Of a stretch of DNA of 6,786 nt, positions 1-5,331 are shown piece by piece. Within the stretch, counting starts at the first letter, position 1. Each line of letters opens with the position of its first letter. The notes under the pieces were generated by a model. That model was not told where the DNA came from. It saw only the letters and a program-made list of their open reading frames with translations, and made no database searches. Source of the stretch: Acidobacteriota bacterium (GTDB taxonomy: Bacteria; Acidobacteriota; Vicinamibacteria; Vicinamibacterales; CAVVIG01); contig JACPZV010000367.1 of assembly GCA_016195295.1 (NCBI GenBank), positions 1 through 6,786 of the forward strand. The letters are read 5' to 3'. The position numbers and the translations under genes were made by a program.

Positions 1-596
1 GCGTCTTCGGGCCCGCCCAGCCGGCGCCGTTCGTGAACCAGTTCGCGACGGTGATTGTGAAGCCGCGCGGCGGACAGAAGGCCGATCTGCTGGCAAACTC
101 TCTGCGGCGCGAGGTGAACAAGGTGGATCCCAACCTGCCGCTCTACTTCGTCGACACGCCGAAGAAGCAGCTCGACGGCCAGGTGGCGCAGAACCGGATC
201 ATCGCGACGATGTTCTCGATCTTCGGATTGGTCGCGGTCGTACTCGCGTCGGTCGGTATCTACGGCGTGATGTCGTTTGCGGTCAACCAGCGCACGCAGG
301 AGTTCGGCGTCCGCATGGCGCTCGGCGCGGACTACGGCCGGATTCTCAAGATGGTGTTGCGGCAGGGATCGCTGCAGATTGCGCTCGGGCTGGCGATCGG
401 GCTGGTGCTGACGCTCGCGCTCGTCGTCGTTGCGGGCGACGGAATTCAGAACACGCTGTTCGGCGTGAGCCCGCGCGATCCGCTGATCTACGGCGCCGTC
501 ATGACGCTCGTCGCGGTCGTCTCGCTGATCGCGACGCTCGTCCCCGCGCGCCGCGCCACGCGCGTCGATCCGATGATCGCCCTGCGCGCGGAATAG
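1..596 (+). CDS. MacB/FtsX-type ABC transporter permease, C-terminal part (5' end outside window)
   Basis: The reading frame is open from the first bases of the window and ends at TAG 594-596, so the gene starts upstream; the GTG at 33 is internal, not a start. The visible ~197 residues are the last FtsX-like domain. There is a short periplasmic stretch ending in FVDTPKKQLDGQVAQNRI, then three membrane helices: IIATMFSIFGLVAVVLASVG, the LQIALGLAIGLVLTLALVVV segment, and the LIYGAVMTLVAVVSLIATLV segment. The motif RTQEFGVRMALGA after the first helix and the end ARRATRVDPMIALRAE are classic for MacB-like permeases. Proteins of this style are often the ~800-residue duplicated (ADOP) permeases of acidobacteria, paired with a separate ATPase or standing alone; that assignment is inference because the N-terminal half is missing. 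The likely role is ATP-driven mechanotransmission or efflux at the inner membrane, substrate unknown. The next gene remnant lies on the opposite strand and abuts its stop. Confidence 0.9.
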   Translation, partial: VFGPAQPAPFVNQFATVIVKPRGGQKADLLANSLRREVNKVDPNLPLYFVDTPKKQLDGQVAQNRIIATMFSIFGLVAVVLASVGIYGVMSFAVNQRTQEFGVRMALGADYGRILKMVLRQGSLQIALGLAIGLVLTLALVVVAGDGIQNTLFGVSPRDPLIYGAVMTLVAVVSLIATLVPARRATRVDPMIALRAE

Positions 597-599
597 CGA

Positions 600-976
600 G
601 GCGACGCCCGTGCGCCAGAGTGTGCGAAGCCCGCGCTCCAGGCGATCGCGTAGGCCGCGCTGTAAACGGCGAGTGGAACGGCGAGCGGCCAGAGGATCAC
701 CTGTGCGCCCGTCGCTCCCCACCGGCGGAGGGGCAGCGTGGAGGTGAAGCCGCGATCCACCGTGCGACGGGCGGCAAAGCGACCGAGTGCCGGCGCCCAC
801 GTCGCGATCGGCGCCAGCACGTGCCACGCTGGCGAGTGGACGCTCCACCCCGTCGAGGCAGACAGGACAGCGATCGCCGTGGTCGTACCGACGGAAATCC
901 CGAGGAAGACGAGCAGAGAGCGCCAAGGAATCATCGGATAGAAAACCACATCGTGATTGGCGCGCGAGTGACCCAC
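600..976 (-). pseudogene. Truncated CPBP-family intramembrane protease remnant (N-terminal part only)
   Basis: On the minus strand a frame opens at GTG 976, with a more plausible ATG at 932-934 (MIPWRSLLVF). It encodes a hydrophobic helix (LLVFLGISVGTTTAIAVL), then WHVLAPIATWAPALGRFAARR, then FTSTLPLRRWGATGAQVI and a second helix ending PLAVYSAAYAIAWSAGFAHS. This order (helix, Arg-rich 'LPLRRW' segment, 'AYAIAW' helix) resembles the N-terminus of CPBP (CAAX/bacteriocin-processing, Abi) membrane proteases. The catalytic EExxxR and HxxxH-type motifs that should follow are absent. Resemblance stops near base 617, and the open frame then runs antisense through the permease 3' end, to 488, with no meaning. 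I therefore read it as a fragment left after a deletion or rearrangement. Neither candidate start has a convincing Shine-Dalgarno sequence. Alternative: a short unrelated two-helix protein. The family call rests on recalled pattern, not an alignment. Confidence 0.55.
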
Positions 977-1038
977 AGACTACACGGTTCACCAGGAGCG
1001 GCATGTAAAAGAAGTTCGCCGCGTCTCTGCTGGGCGTG

Positions 1039-1926
1039 TCAGGCCTGGGCGATCAGCCGATCCAGTTCTCTGGCGATGATGATTCCGGTCCGATCCCAGT
1101 AGTGCGTGTGTGCGCCCGCGCCGATGCAGAACTCGAGACGCTGCGCGCCGTCGGTCGAGTTCAGAGGCACGGGCGCGGCCACGTCAGACCCGCTGCGGTC
1201 ACCCGTCCACTTGTAGTCACACGGCTCGGTGCGCCACAGGTGTCGACCGACATAGTCACCGCTTCGATACGCGTTGATCCACTGTCCCACACCGAGGCCG
1301 GCTGGCATCGGCCGCTGATCGAGTGGCAGGTCACGGGGCTGCCACGGGCTCATCGGTTGCCGATTGTCGTGGCGCGCCCACCGATAGAGACGGGGAAACC
1401 GCAGGCCGTACAGCTGACGCAGCGGACAGCCCATCGTAAACACCGAAATCGGCAGCGTATCCAGTCTCGCCAGCTGCGGATCGTACGCCTGCATGCCTTG
1501 CGCGCCCGCCTGCGCGCGAAGAAAGCGCAGAAGGTCGGCCGTGATCACCGTGCCCTGGCTGTGCGCAATGATGACGAGGGCGTCGTACTGATCGCCGCCG
1601 GGAGTCTGCCAGTTCGCGATGTAGCGCAGCAGCGAGACGTACCGGCCGCAAATGCGTGCCTTCGGATTTGAATCGAGCGGGTGCTCGCGCAGCCAGTTGT
1701 CGACATCAAGCAGGATGTCGAGCACCGATCGAAAGCCGAGCACCAGTTTTCGCAGTCGCCCTCTTGCCGCAAACAGGGCCGTGAATACCACGCCGCTCCC
1801 GGCGCCGAGCGCTGACAGCCAGCGGTGAGACTGCGTCTGCACCGCCAGCGCGGTCAACGCGATCGCGGGCAGTACGAACGTTACGGCCACGTAGAGAACG
1901 AACCCGGAAACCGCCAGCGCGCCCAA
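1039..1926 (-). CDS. Membrane-embedded alpha/beta hydrolase, 3' catalytic part of the frameshifted gene
   Basis: This is the continuation of the hydrolase in the +1 frame. The TTG at 1924-1926 is only the first permitted start codon in this frame and is probably not a real start; it lacks an obvious ribosome-binding site. It encodes the eighth membrane helix (FVLYVAVTFVLPAIALTALA), a possible weaker ninth, then the catalytic domain. YDALVIIAHSQGTVITADLL is a nucleophile elbow of GxSxG type with Ala in the first position (Ser123 here, Ser591 in the restored protein). It is followed by SVFTMGCPLRQLYGLRFP. WINAYRSGDYVGRHL offers the acid (Asp224, restored Asp692), and GAGAHTHYWD offers the histidine (His273 or His275, restored 741/743). 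So Ser, Asp and His are all in this piece, while the oxyanion motif is in the other. Stop is TGA at 1039-1041. Triad assignment is inference from order and spacing. Confidence 0.75.
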   Translation of the reverse strand: MGALAVSGFVLYVAVTFVLPAIALTALAVQTQSHRWLSALGAGSGVVFTALFAARGRLRKLVLGFRSVLDILLDVDNWLREHPLDSNPKARICGRYVSLLRYIANWQTPGGDQYDALVIIAHSQGTVITADLLRFLRAQAGAQGMQAYDPQLARLDTLPISVFTMGCPLRQLYGLRFPRLYRWARHDNRQPMSPWQPRDLPLDQRPMPAGLGVGQWINAYRSGDYVGRHLWRTEPCDYKWTGDRSGSDVAAPVPLNSTDGAQRLEFCIGAGAHTHYWDRTGIIIARELDRLIAQA

Positions 1927-3331
1927 CGCCCCAGCGTATCAGGCCGGTCGCGAGCACGCCCCATCCCGCGAGTGTGGTGATCAGCAGCACCAGCGCCGGC
2001 AGCGCCAGCATCAACATTCCGGTCCAGCGGCTGCGGCGCGCGAGATCCGCGCCCACACCAGCTCGAACACCGCCGACTGCGAGCTGCCCCGCTGCGAAAC
2101 TTGCCGCGCCAAGAAGAAAGAACGCCGGCCAGGACAGAAGGAGCGCGCCGTACAACGTTTCAAACACGCGGACCCAGACAAACACCAGTGGGTCGGTCGT
2201 CTGTGGAGGCTTGATCACGCAACTCGCCACGCCAACGAGGACGAGCACCGGGGGCAACGCGAGTCCCCACCACACGGTGCCCGGACGGCGACGATCGTAG
2301 GCCAGCAGCACGAGCGCCAGCAGTCCGGTCACGACTACGATGAACACTCCGCTCGCGGCGAGGCGCAGGAGCTCCGTCGAGGTCGCGGTGTGCGTCAGTG
2401 CGAACCACGCGGCGACGCCGACGGTCGCCAGCCAGATGCCCACCGGCGCCAGCCAAATCGCCAGGGGCACGTCGCGACTCCACATCCAGCGTCCAATCGC
2501 CGCCACGCACCCGGCGGCCACTATCGCAGTGAGCGCCACGAGCGTCGAGGGCCAGCCGAGCCGGTCGAACGCATTGAGTCCGGCGACAACCGCGGTCACG
2601 CCCAGCATGAGGAGATGGATGATCGGAATCGGCACGGTGAGCACGACGGCGGCACTGCTCTGGGCGCGGCGAAACCACTGCCAGGTCGACGTGCGGTGCC
2701 GCAGGGCTTCCGCGTCGACCGCGTGGGTTCCGAGCGAGGAGAGATGAAACAGCAGCTGATAGAGCTCGGTGAAGATGCTCAGGAGACCGGCTTTCAGGCG
2801 CGACAGGTCGGCCCAATACAACTCGTATATGTGTAGGTCACGCGCAGCGGCGCCGCCCTGTGGGGCGCGCGCGCCCTCGAGCCGAATCGTCTCGTAGGTG
2901 TCTTCCGGGTGCTCCCCTCGATAACATCGGAGCTGTCCGCGCATGAAACGTTCGGACAAGCGCTCGTCGTCACTTTCTCCCTCGTCGCTCGGCGCGGGCG
3001 GGCTCTGACGCCTCCACTCGTCATTCACAAAGGCGTGAAACGGCCCACGCATCCCTGACACGGACAGCTTGTCTTCACCGGGTGGAACGACGACAGGCCG
3101 CACGTTGATGCGAATCGTCTGCTCGCGGAACGGGTAGTAGGCGGGATCAACCGGTCCGGGTTCCACACATGGCGGCGAGGGCTTCTCCGGATCCGGCGCG
3201 GGCGCGCCGACGTCCAGGTCCTGCAGGAGATCACCGATCGCGCGGACCGTGTCGAACGGTTTCTGATCGCCGACACCGTGCACGGCGATCACGGCAATCT
3301 TTCTGTCTCGCGGTTTCTCGTCGTCGCTCAT
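1706..3331 (-). CDS. Membrane-embedded alpha/beta hydrolase, 5' part of a frameshifted gene
   Basis: This is the N-terminal piece of a gene whose restored product would be ~763 residues. It starts at ATG 3329-3331; no strong ribosome-binding site is visible. Residues 11-23 (KIAVIAVHGVGDQ) are a first beta strand followed by the HG oxyanion-hole motif of alpha/beta hydrolases. Residues ~40-125 are Pro/Asp-rich and soluble. Residues 168-175 (IYELYWAD) precede an amphipathic stretch. From ~224 to 465 there are about seven hydrophobic helices (roughly 224-251, 259-281, 289-311, 322-345, 352-372, 386-414 and 436-465). Sensible sequence ends at W467 (bases 1931-1933). The remaining 74 residues of the open frame, to the stop at 1706, are Arg-rich and look like out-of-frame translation. 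Alone this piece has no catalytic serine, so it should be inactive. The likely role is a serine esterase or lipase at the inner membrane; the substrate is unknown. Function of the class is inferred from motifs only. Confidence 0.75.
   Translation of the reverse strand: MSDDEKPRDRKIAVIAVHGVGDQKPFDTVRAIGDLLQDLDVGAPAPDPEKPSPPCVEPGPVDPAYYPFREQTIRINVRPVVVPPGEDKLSVSGMRGPFHAFVNDEWRRQSPPAPSDEGESDDERLSERFMRGQLRCYRGEHPEDTYETIRLEGARAPQGGAAARDLHIYELYWADLSRLKAGLLSIFTELYQLLFHLSSLGTHAVDAEALRHRTSTWQWFRRAQSSAAVVLTVPIPIIHLLMLGVTAVVAGLNAFDRLGWPSTLVALTAIVAAGCVAAIGRWMWSRDVPLAIWLAPVGIWLATVGVAAWFALTHTATSTELLRLAASGVFIVVVTGLLALVLLAYDRRRPGTVWWGLALPPVLVLVGVASCVIKPPQTTDPLVFVWVRVFETLYGALLLSWPAFFLLGAASFAAGQLAVGGVRAGVGADLARRSRWTGMLMLALPALVLLITTLAGWGVLATGLIRWGVGRAGGFRVRSLRGRNVRTARDRVDRAGGADAVSPLAVSARRRERRGIHGPVCGKRATAKTGARLSIGARHPA
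1929..1932 (-). other. Frameshift site: one extra base in a C4 (G4 on coding strand) run
   Basis: On the minus strand the gene reads ...CTG ATA CGC TGG GGC GTT... in the upstream frame (L I R W G V). Removing one G from the GGGG run gives CGC TGG GCG TTG GGC GCG (R W A L G A), which joins two open frames into one 764-codon gene and completes a membrane helix. The downstream frame has a stop only a few codons upstream (the TGA overlapping TGATAC), which confines the shift to roughly 1927-1938. A sequencing or assembly error is as likely as a real mutation. Confidence 0.7.
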
Positions 3332-3394
3332 GGCGACTAGAGCATGAGCCCCTGTCTACTCATCGCGCAAGCAGATCGTGTTCGGCCAACCCAC

Positions 3395-3409
3395 TGACCG
3401 CAGCGGTCA
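3395..3409. repeat. Perfect 15-bp inverted repeat, TGACCGC-A-GCGGTCA
   Basis: Two 7-base arms are perfectly complementary around a single central A. A compact dyad of this size in a divergent intergenic region is the usual form of a dimeric repressor or activator site. No regulator gene is nearby to pair with it, so the operator reading is inference. Confidence 0.45.
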
Positions 3410-3416
3410 ATCGACT

Positions 3417-3435
3417 GGCCACATGTACTTTGGCC
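3417..3435. repeat. Short inverted repeat GGCCA-(9 nt)-TGGCC
   Basis: Five-base perfect arms at 3417-3421 and 3431-3435 are separated by nine bases. On its own this could easily be chance in GC-rich DNA. It is listed because it lies between two stronger inverted repeats in the same intergenic region. Confidence 0.25.
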
Positions 3436-3464
3436 TTGCCCTGTGGAGTCTCGTTCCACAGAAT
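3436..3464 (+). promoter_or_regulatory. Weak sigma70-like promoter candidate for the exported-protein gene
   Basis: TTGCCC at 3436-3441 (four of six to TTGACA) and CAGAAT at 3459-3464 (four of six to TATAAT) are separated by 17 bases. This would start transcription near 3471, about 40 bases before the ATG. The match is modest and such pairs arise by chance. The inverted repeat at 3441-3461 covers the spacer, so a protein bound there would block this promoter if it is real. Confidence 0.2.
3441..3461. repeat. Perfect inverted repeat CTGTGGA-(7 nt)-TCCACAG
   Basis: Seven-base perfect arms at 3441-3447 and 3455-3461 flank a seven-base spacer (GTCTCGT). It could be an operator of 21 bp or, if transcription starts upstream, a stem-loop in the leader of the 3510 gene. 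There is no T-tract after it, so it is not an intrinsic terminator. Confidence 0.4.
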
Positions 3465-3496
3465 GCGTGGCTTGAGTCGGACAACCTTTTTGACGC

Positions 3497-3501
3497 GGAG
3501 G
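3497..3501 (+). promoter_or_regulatory. Ribosome-binding site GGAGG that fixes the start at 3510
   Basis: GGAGG lies eight bases before ATG 3510-3512, an ideal spacing. This ATG begins a clear signal peptide. The longer in-frame start GTG 3378 has neither, so the site decides in favour of the 481-residue product. Confidence 0.8.
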
Positions 3502-3509
3502 TCTTGGCA

Positions 3510-4955
3510 ATGAAGACACGCTTCGCTTCGATTACGTTTCTCTTTTGCGCCATCGCGGCGCCCTTGTCGTACGCACAGACGGCGTCCCCCAACAACAGCA
3601 GCTGTGACACCTATGAGTTCGTCGATGCCTCACAAGCTGCACTCGCCAAGGCCAAGGACGCAGGCCAGACGCTTTCGGCTTCTTCGCTGCGGACGTGCAT
3701 CGAGGCGCTGATTCCGAGAATCAATGACGTCCCTGATCAAATCGAGACCAGCGCGGACAAGCGCCTCACTGAGGCGTTGCAACAGGCCAAGAAGGCGGCC
3801 CTCGCCGCCAACGACCAGGCGCTGGCCAGTGCGCTTGAACCAGCCATTACGAAAGCGGCCTTGGGTTTGACCGACGCTGTGAAGCAAATCGCCGAGTCGC
3901 CTACCACTGAGAAGAAGCTGGCTGCCACGATCAACGCGGCGTTGACCCAGGCCGCCTCCTCATACACAGAAGTCGAAGCGCACAAACAACTAGTGGACTT
4001 CTACCTGACGTACAAGCGTCTCAAGCGGTGGGCTAAGCAGTTCGGAGGGGCCAAAGTGGATACTGTCGACGCCGGTAAGATGACAGCCTCTCTCGATCAA
4101 TTGCAGGACGCCATCTACAAGAAGCTCGGATCTCACGGGCTGTACGCGCCGTTCTCGGCCGAGCTGGTGACGGGCGCGACCTTCTTGACGGCTCAGAACG
4201 GCTCGTCGGCTTTCATCAGCTCGTCAGATAGCAAGAACGCGACGGTGTCGGCGTATGTGGCCTGGGAATCCCGGCACTTTGGCGACGAGGATCGATCCCA
4301 GATCGACGCGAGTCTCGCCGGTCGGTTCGGGTTCATTCCGGCGTTGACCCTCGTTCAGCAGCAAGGAAGCAGCACGCAATCCACCGCCGCGAAGTACCAG
4401 GACGCGTTCGCCTGGTCAACGACCGCGAAGGGCAACGTCAAGTGGTACGCGGCCGAAGCTGAGATTCCGTTCGCAGCGACGTACGGCCAGTTCATCCTGA
4501 CGACGGACACATCCGTAATCGATCAGACAAACGGTTCAGGCGGGACGACACGCACGGTCCTCGTCCCCGTCGACAATGGTGCGGGCGATGCGCAGAGTTT
4601 TTGGGAGTTCACGACAGGACTGAACGTCTACGGGCGATCGCTCCACGTCGTGCACGCGGAAAAAAACTTCATCAACCCCGTGTTTTCTGCCGTGATCGGC
4701 TACAAGCACGACACGCGCTTCCAGGCGGACAGAGCGCTCGTGAAATTCGATTCACCGGCCGAACGACTCGTCTTTCGGATTTTCACCGCACCGATGCTGG
4801 TCAAGACGAATTCCTCGGCGAAACCCCTGGCGATTGCGTTCGGCGTGGAACACGAATGGGCCGCTCGCGGCACGAACACCATCCCGTCGGGGACGCGAAT
4901 CATTCTGCGCGGCGACGTCGATCTCTTGAAAGCCCTCCGGCCGGCGCCGCAGTAG
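3510..4955 (+). CDS. Exported protein of unknown function, helical N-terminal half and beta-rich C-terminal half
   Basis: I do not recognise this 481-residue protein. It begins with a signal peptide (MKTRFASITFLFCAIAAPLSYA), with signal peptidase I cleavage probably after Ala22 of SYA|QT; there is no proper lipobox. Cys32 and Cys63 could form a disulfide. Residues ~35-205 are rich in Ala, Lys, Glu and Gln and look helical, possibly coiled coil (for example RLTEALQQAKKAALAANDQA), ending in FYLTYKRLKRWAKQFGGA. From ~211 to the end the sequence alternates polar and hydrophobic residues in strand-like stretches: SAYVAWESRHF, ASLAGRFGFIPALTLVQ, FWEFTTGLNVYGRSLHVV, VFSAVIGYKH, RLVFRIFTAPMLVK, LAIAFGVEHEWA. 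That pattern fits a small outer-membrane barrel or a secreted beta sandwich. The C-terminus (LLKALRPAPQ) lacks the terminal aromatic residue typical of barrel proteins, which argues against a standard porin. Neighbours give no functional clue. By eye its codon use is a little less GC-rich than that of the flanking genes. Confidence 0.85.
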   Translation: MKTRFASITFLFCAIAAPLSYAQTASPNNSSCDTYEFVDASQAALAKAKDAGQTLSASSLRTCIEALIPRINDVPDQIETSADKRLTEALQQAKKAALAANDQALASALEPAITKAALGLTDAVKQIAESPTTEKKLAATINAALTQAASSYTEVEAHKQLVDFYLTYKRLKRWAKQFGGAKVDTVDAGKMTASLDQLQDAIYKKLGSHGLYAPFSAELVTGATFLTAQNGSSAFISSSDSKNATVSAYVAWESRHFGDEDRSQIDASLAGRFGFIPALTLVQQQGSSTQSTAAKYQDAFAWSTTAKGNVKWYAAEAEIPFAATYGQFILTTDTSVIDQTNGSGGTTRTVLVPVDNGAGDAQSFWEFTTGLNVYGRSLHVVHAEKNFINPVFSAVIGYKHDTRFQADRALVKFDSPAERLVFRIFTAPMLVKTNSSAKPLAIAFGVEHEWAARGTNTIPSGTRIILRGDVDLLKALRPAPQ

Positions 4956-5082
4956 GTCGCCCACGACGCCAGGGGAATTGTCACGTTTCTTACACACGTC
5001 GCAGATCGACACGTGACCGTGGAGAGTCCAGACCGCTGACCGTGCGGGCGCGAGCCGGCTACCGAGCGACGCCAGGAGGCTC
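4956..5082 (+). other. Intergenic spacer upstream of the GT-C-like gene
   Basis: These 127 bases follow the exported-protein stop and precede the next plus-strand start. They contain a TTGTCA at 4978-4983 (five of six to a -35 box) but no acceptable -10 at 16-18 bases. There are 7-base inverted arms GTCACGT (4980-4986) and ACGTGAC (5011-5017) with a 24-base gap. No intrinsic terminator is visible. The downstream gene may be co-transcribed with the upstream one or have a non-sigma70 promoter. Confidence 0.35.
5074..5079 (+). promoter_or_regulatory. Ribosome-binding site AGGAGG with unusually short spacing before ATG 5083
   Basis: A perfect AGGAGG ends only three bases before ATG 5083-5085, closer than the usual 5-9 bases. 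The downstream in-frame GTG/TTG codons would cut into the first membrane helix, so ATG 5083 remains the best start. The tight spacing may lower initiation. Confidence 0.6.
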
Positions 5083-5331
5083 ATGAGCGCGATCGCCGCC
5101 CCGGCACTCCTCGCCGTCGTCGTGTTGTTGGTGGACCTGCCGGGCAACATGGGGTGCAGTGACTCCTACTGGAGCATTCCGACGGCCGTGAGTCTTGTCG
5201 ATCACGGCGACGCGAATCTCGACGAGTATCCGGCGATGCTCGAAGCCAACCGGTTCCACAGCACTCTTCAGGCCCGAGGTCACCACTACACGATCCGCTG
5301 GGCGCGTCGATCCTGGCGATACCGGGTGTGA
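5083..5331 (+). CDS. GT-C-like membrane glycosyltransferase, N-terminal part of a frameshifted gene
   Basis: This is the beginning of a gene whose restored product would be 546 residues (5083-6722). Residues 4-18 form the first membrane helix (IAAPALLAVVVLLVD). It is followed by a loop with CSDSYWSIPTAVSLVDHGDANLDEYP, which carries Asp43, Asp47 and Glu48. Acidic residues just after the first helix are the usual place of the catalytic base in GT-C transferases, but the assignment here is inference. Sensible sequence ends at W73 (TGG 5299-5301). The last nine residues (ARRSWRYRV) are out of frame. Adding one G to the GGG run at 5300-5302 gives TGG GGC GCG TCG ATC (W G A S I) and continues directly into the next open frame. 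The stop TGA 5329-5331 overlaps ATG 5331 of that frame as TGATG, so reinitiation is conceivable if the shift is real. As a separate 82-residue peptide it would not be a working enzyme. Confidence 0.7.
   Translation: MSAIAAPALLAVVVLLVDLPGNMGCSDSYWSIPTAVSLVDHGDANLDEYPAMLEANRFHSTLQARGHHYTIRWARRSWRYRV
5300..5302 (+). other. Frameshift site: one base missing from a G run
   Basis: The upstream frame reads CGC TGG GCG CGT CGA. Inserting one G yields CGC TGG GGC GCG TCG ATC CTG GCG ATA CCG GGT (R W G A S I L A I P G), a sensible start to the second membrane helix that leads into the long downstream frame. The context CGCTGGG is the same as at the hydrolase frameshift, there with one G too many. Confidence 0.65.

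Larger units (their letters stand above)
3332..3509. promoter_or_regulatory. Divergent intergenic region between hydrolase and exported-protein genes
   Basis: These 178 bases separate the minus-strand hydrolase start from the plus-strand exported-protein start, so promoters for both should lie here. The region holds three consecutive perfect inverted repeats at 3395-3409, 3417-3435 and 3441-3461, a weak sigma70-like promoter candidate for the plus strand, and the ribosome-binding site of the 3510 gene. No convincing promoter was found for the minus-strand gene. An in-frame GTG at 3378 extends the plus-strand frame, but the added residues do not resemble protein. Confidence 0.5.

Noticed and set aside
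620..1102. Plus-strand 160-codon open frame after the permease, considered as a downstream operon gene
   Set aside because: Its Arg/Gly-rich translation has no recognisable features, and the minus strand here shows a hydrophobic CPBP-like pattern instead.
1036..1671. Plus-strand 211-codon open frame
   Set aside because: It is antisense to the catalytic part of the hydrolase, where the AHSQG elbow and the triad residues show which strand is coding.
2340..2836. Plus-strand open frames of 135 and 148 codons inside the hydrolase region
   Set aside because: They lie antisense to the membrane-helix part of the hydrolase, have Arg/His/Ala-rich composition typical of GC-rich shadow frames, and show no motif.
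3378..3509. GTG 3378 as the start of the exported protein, adding 44 residues
   Set aside because: The extension has no ribosome-binding site and covers the inverted repeats, whereas ATG 3510 has GGAGG at eight bases and begins a signal peptide.
4980..5017. GTCACGT and ACGTGAC arms as an operator or terminator
   Set aside because: The arms are only seven bases with a 24-base gap and no T-tract, which is easily chance in this sequence.
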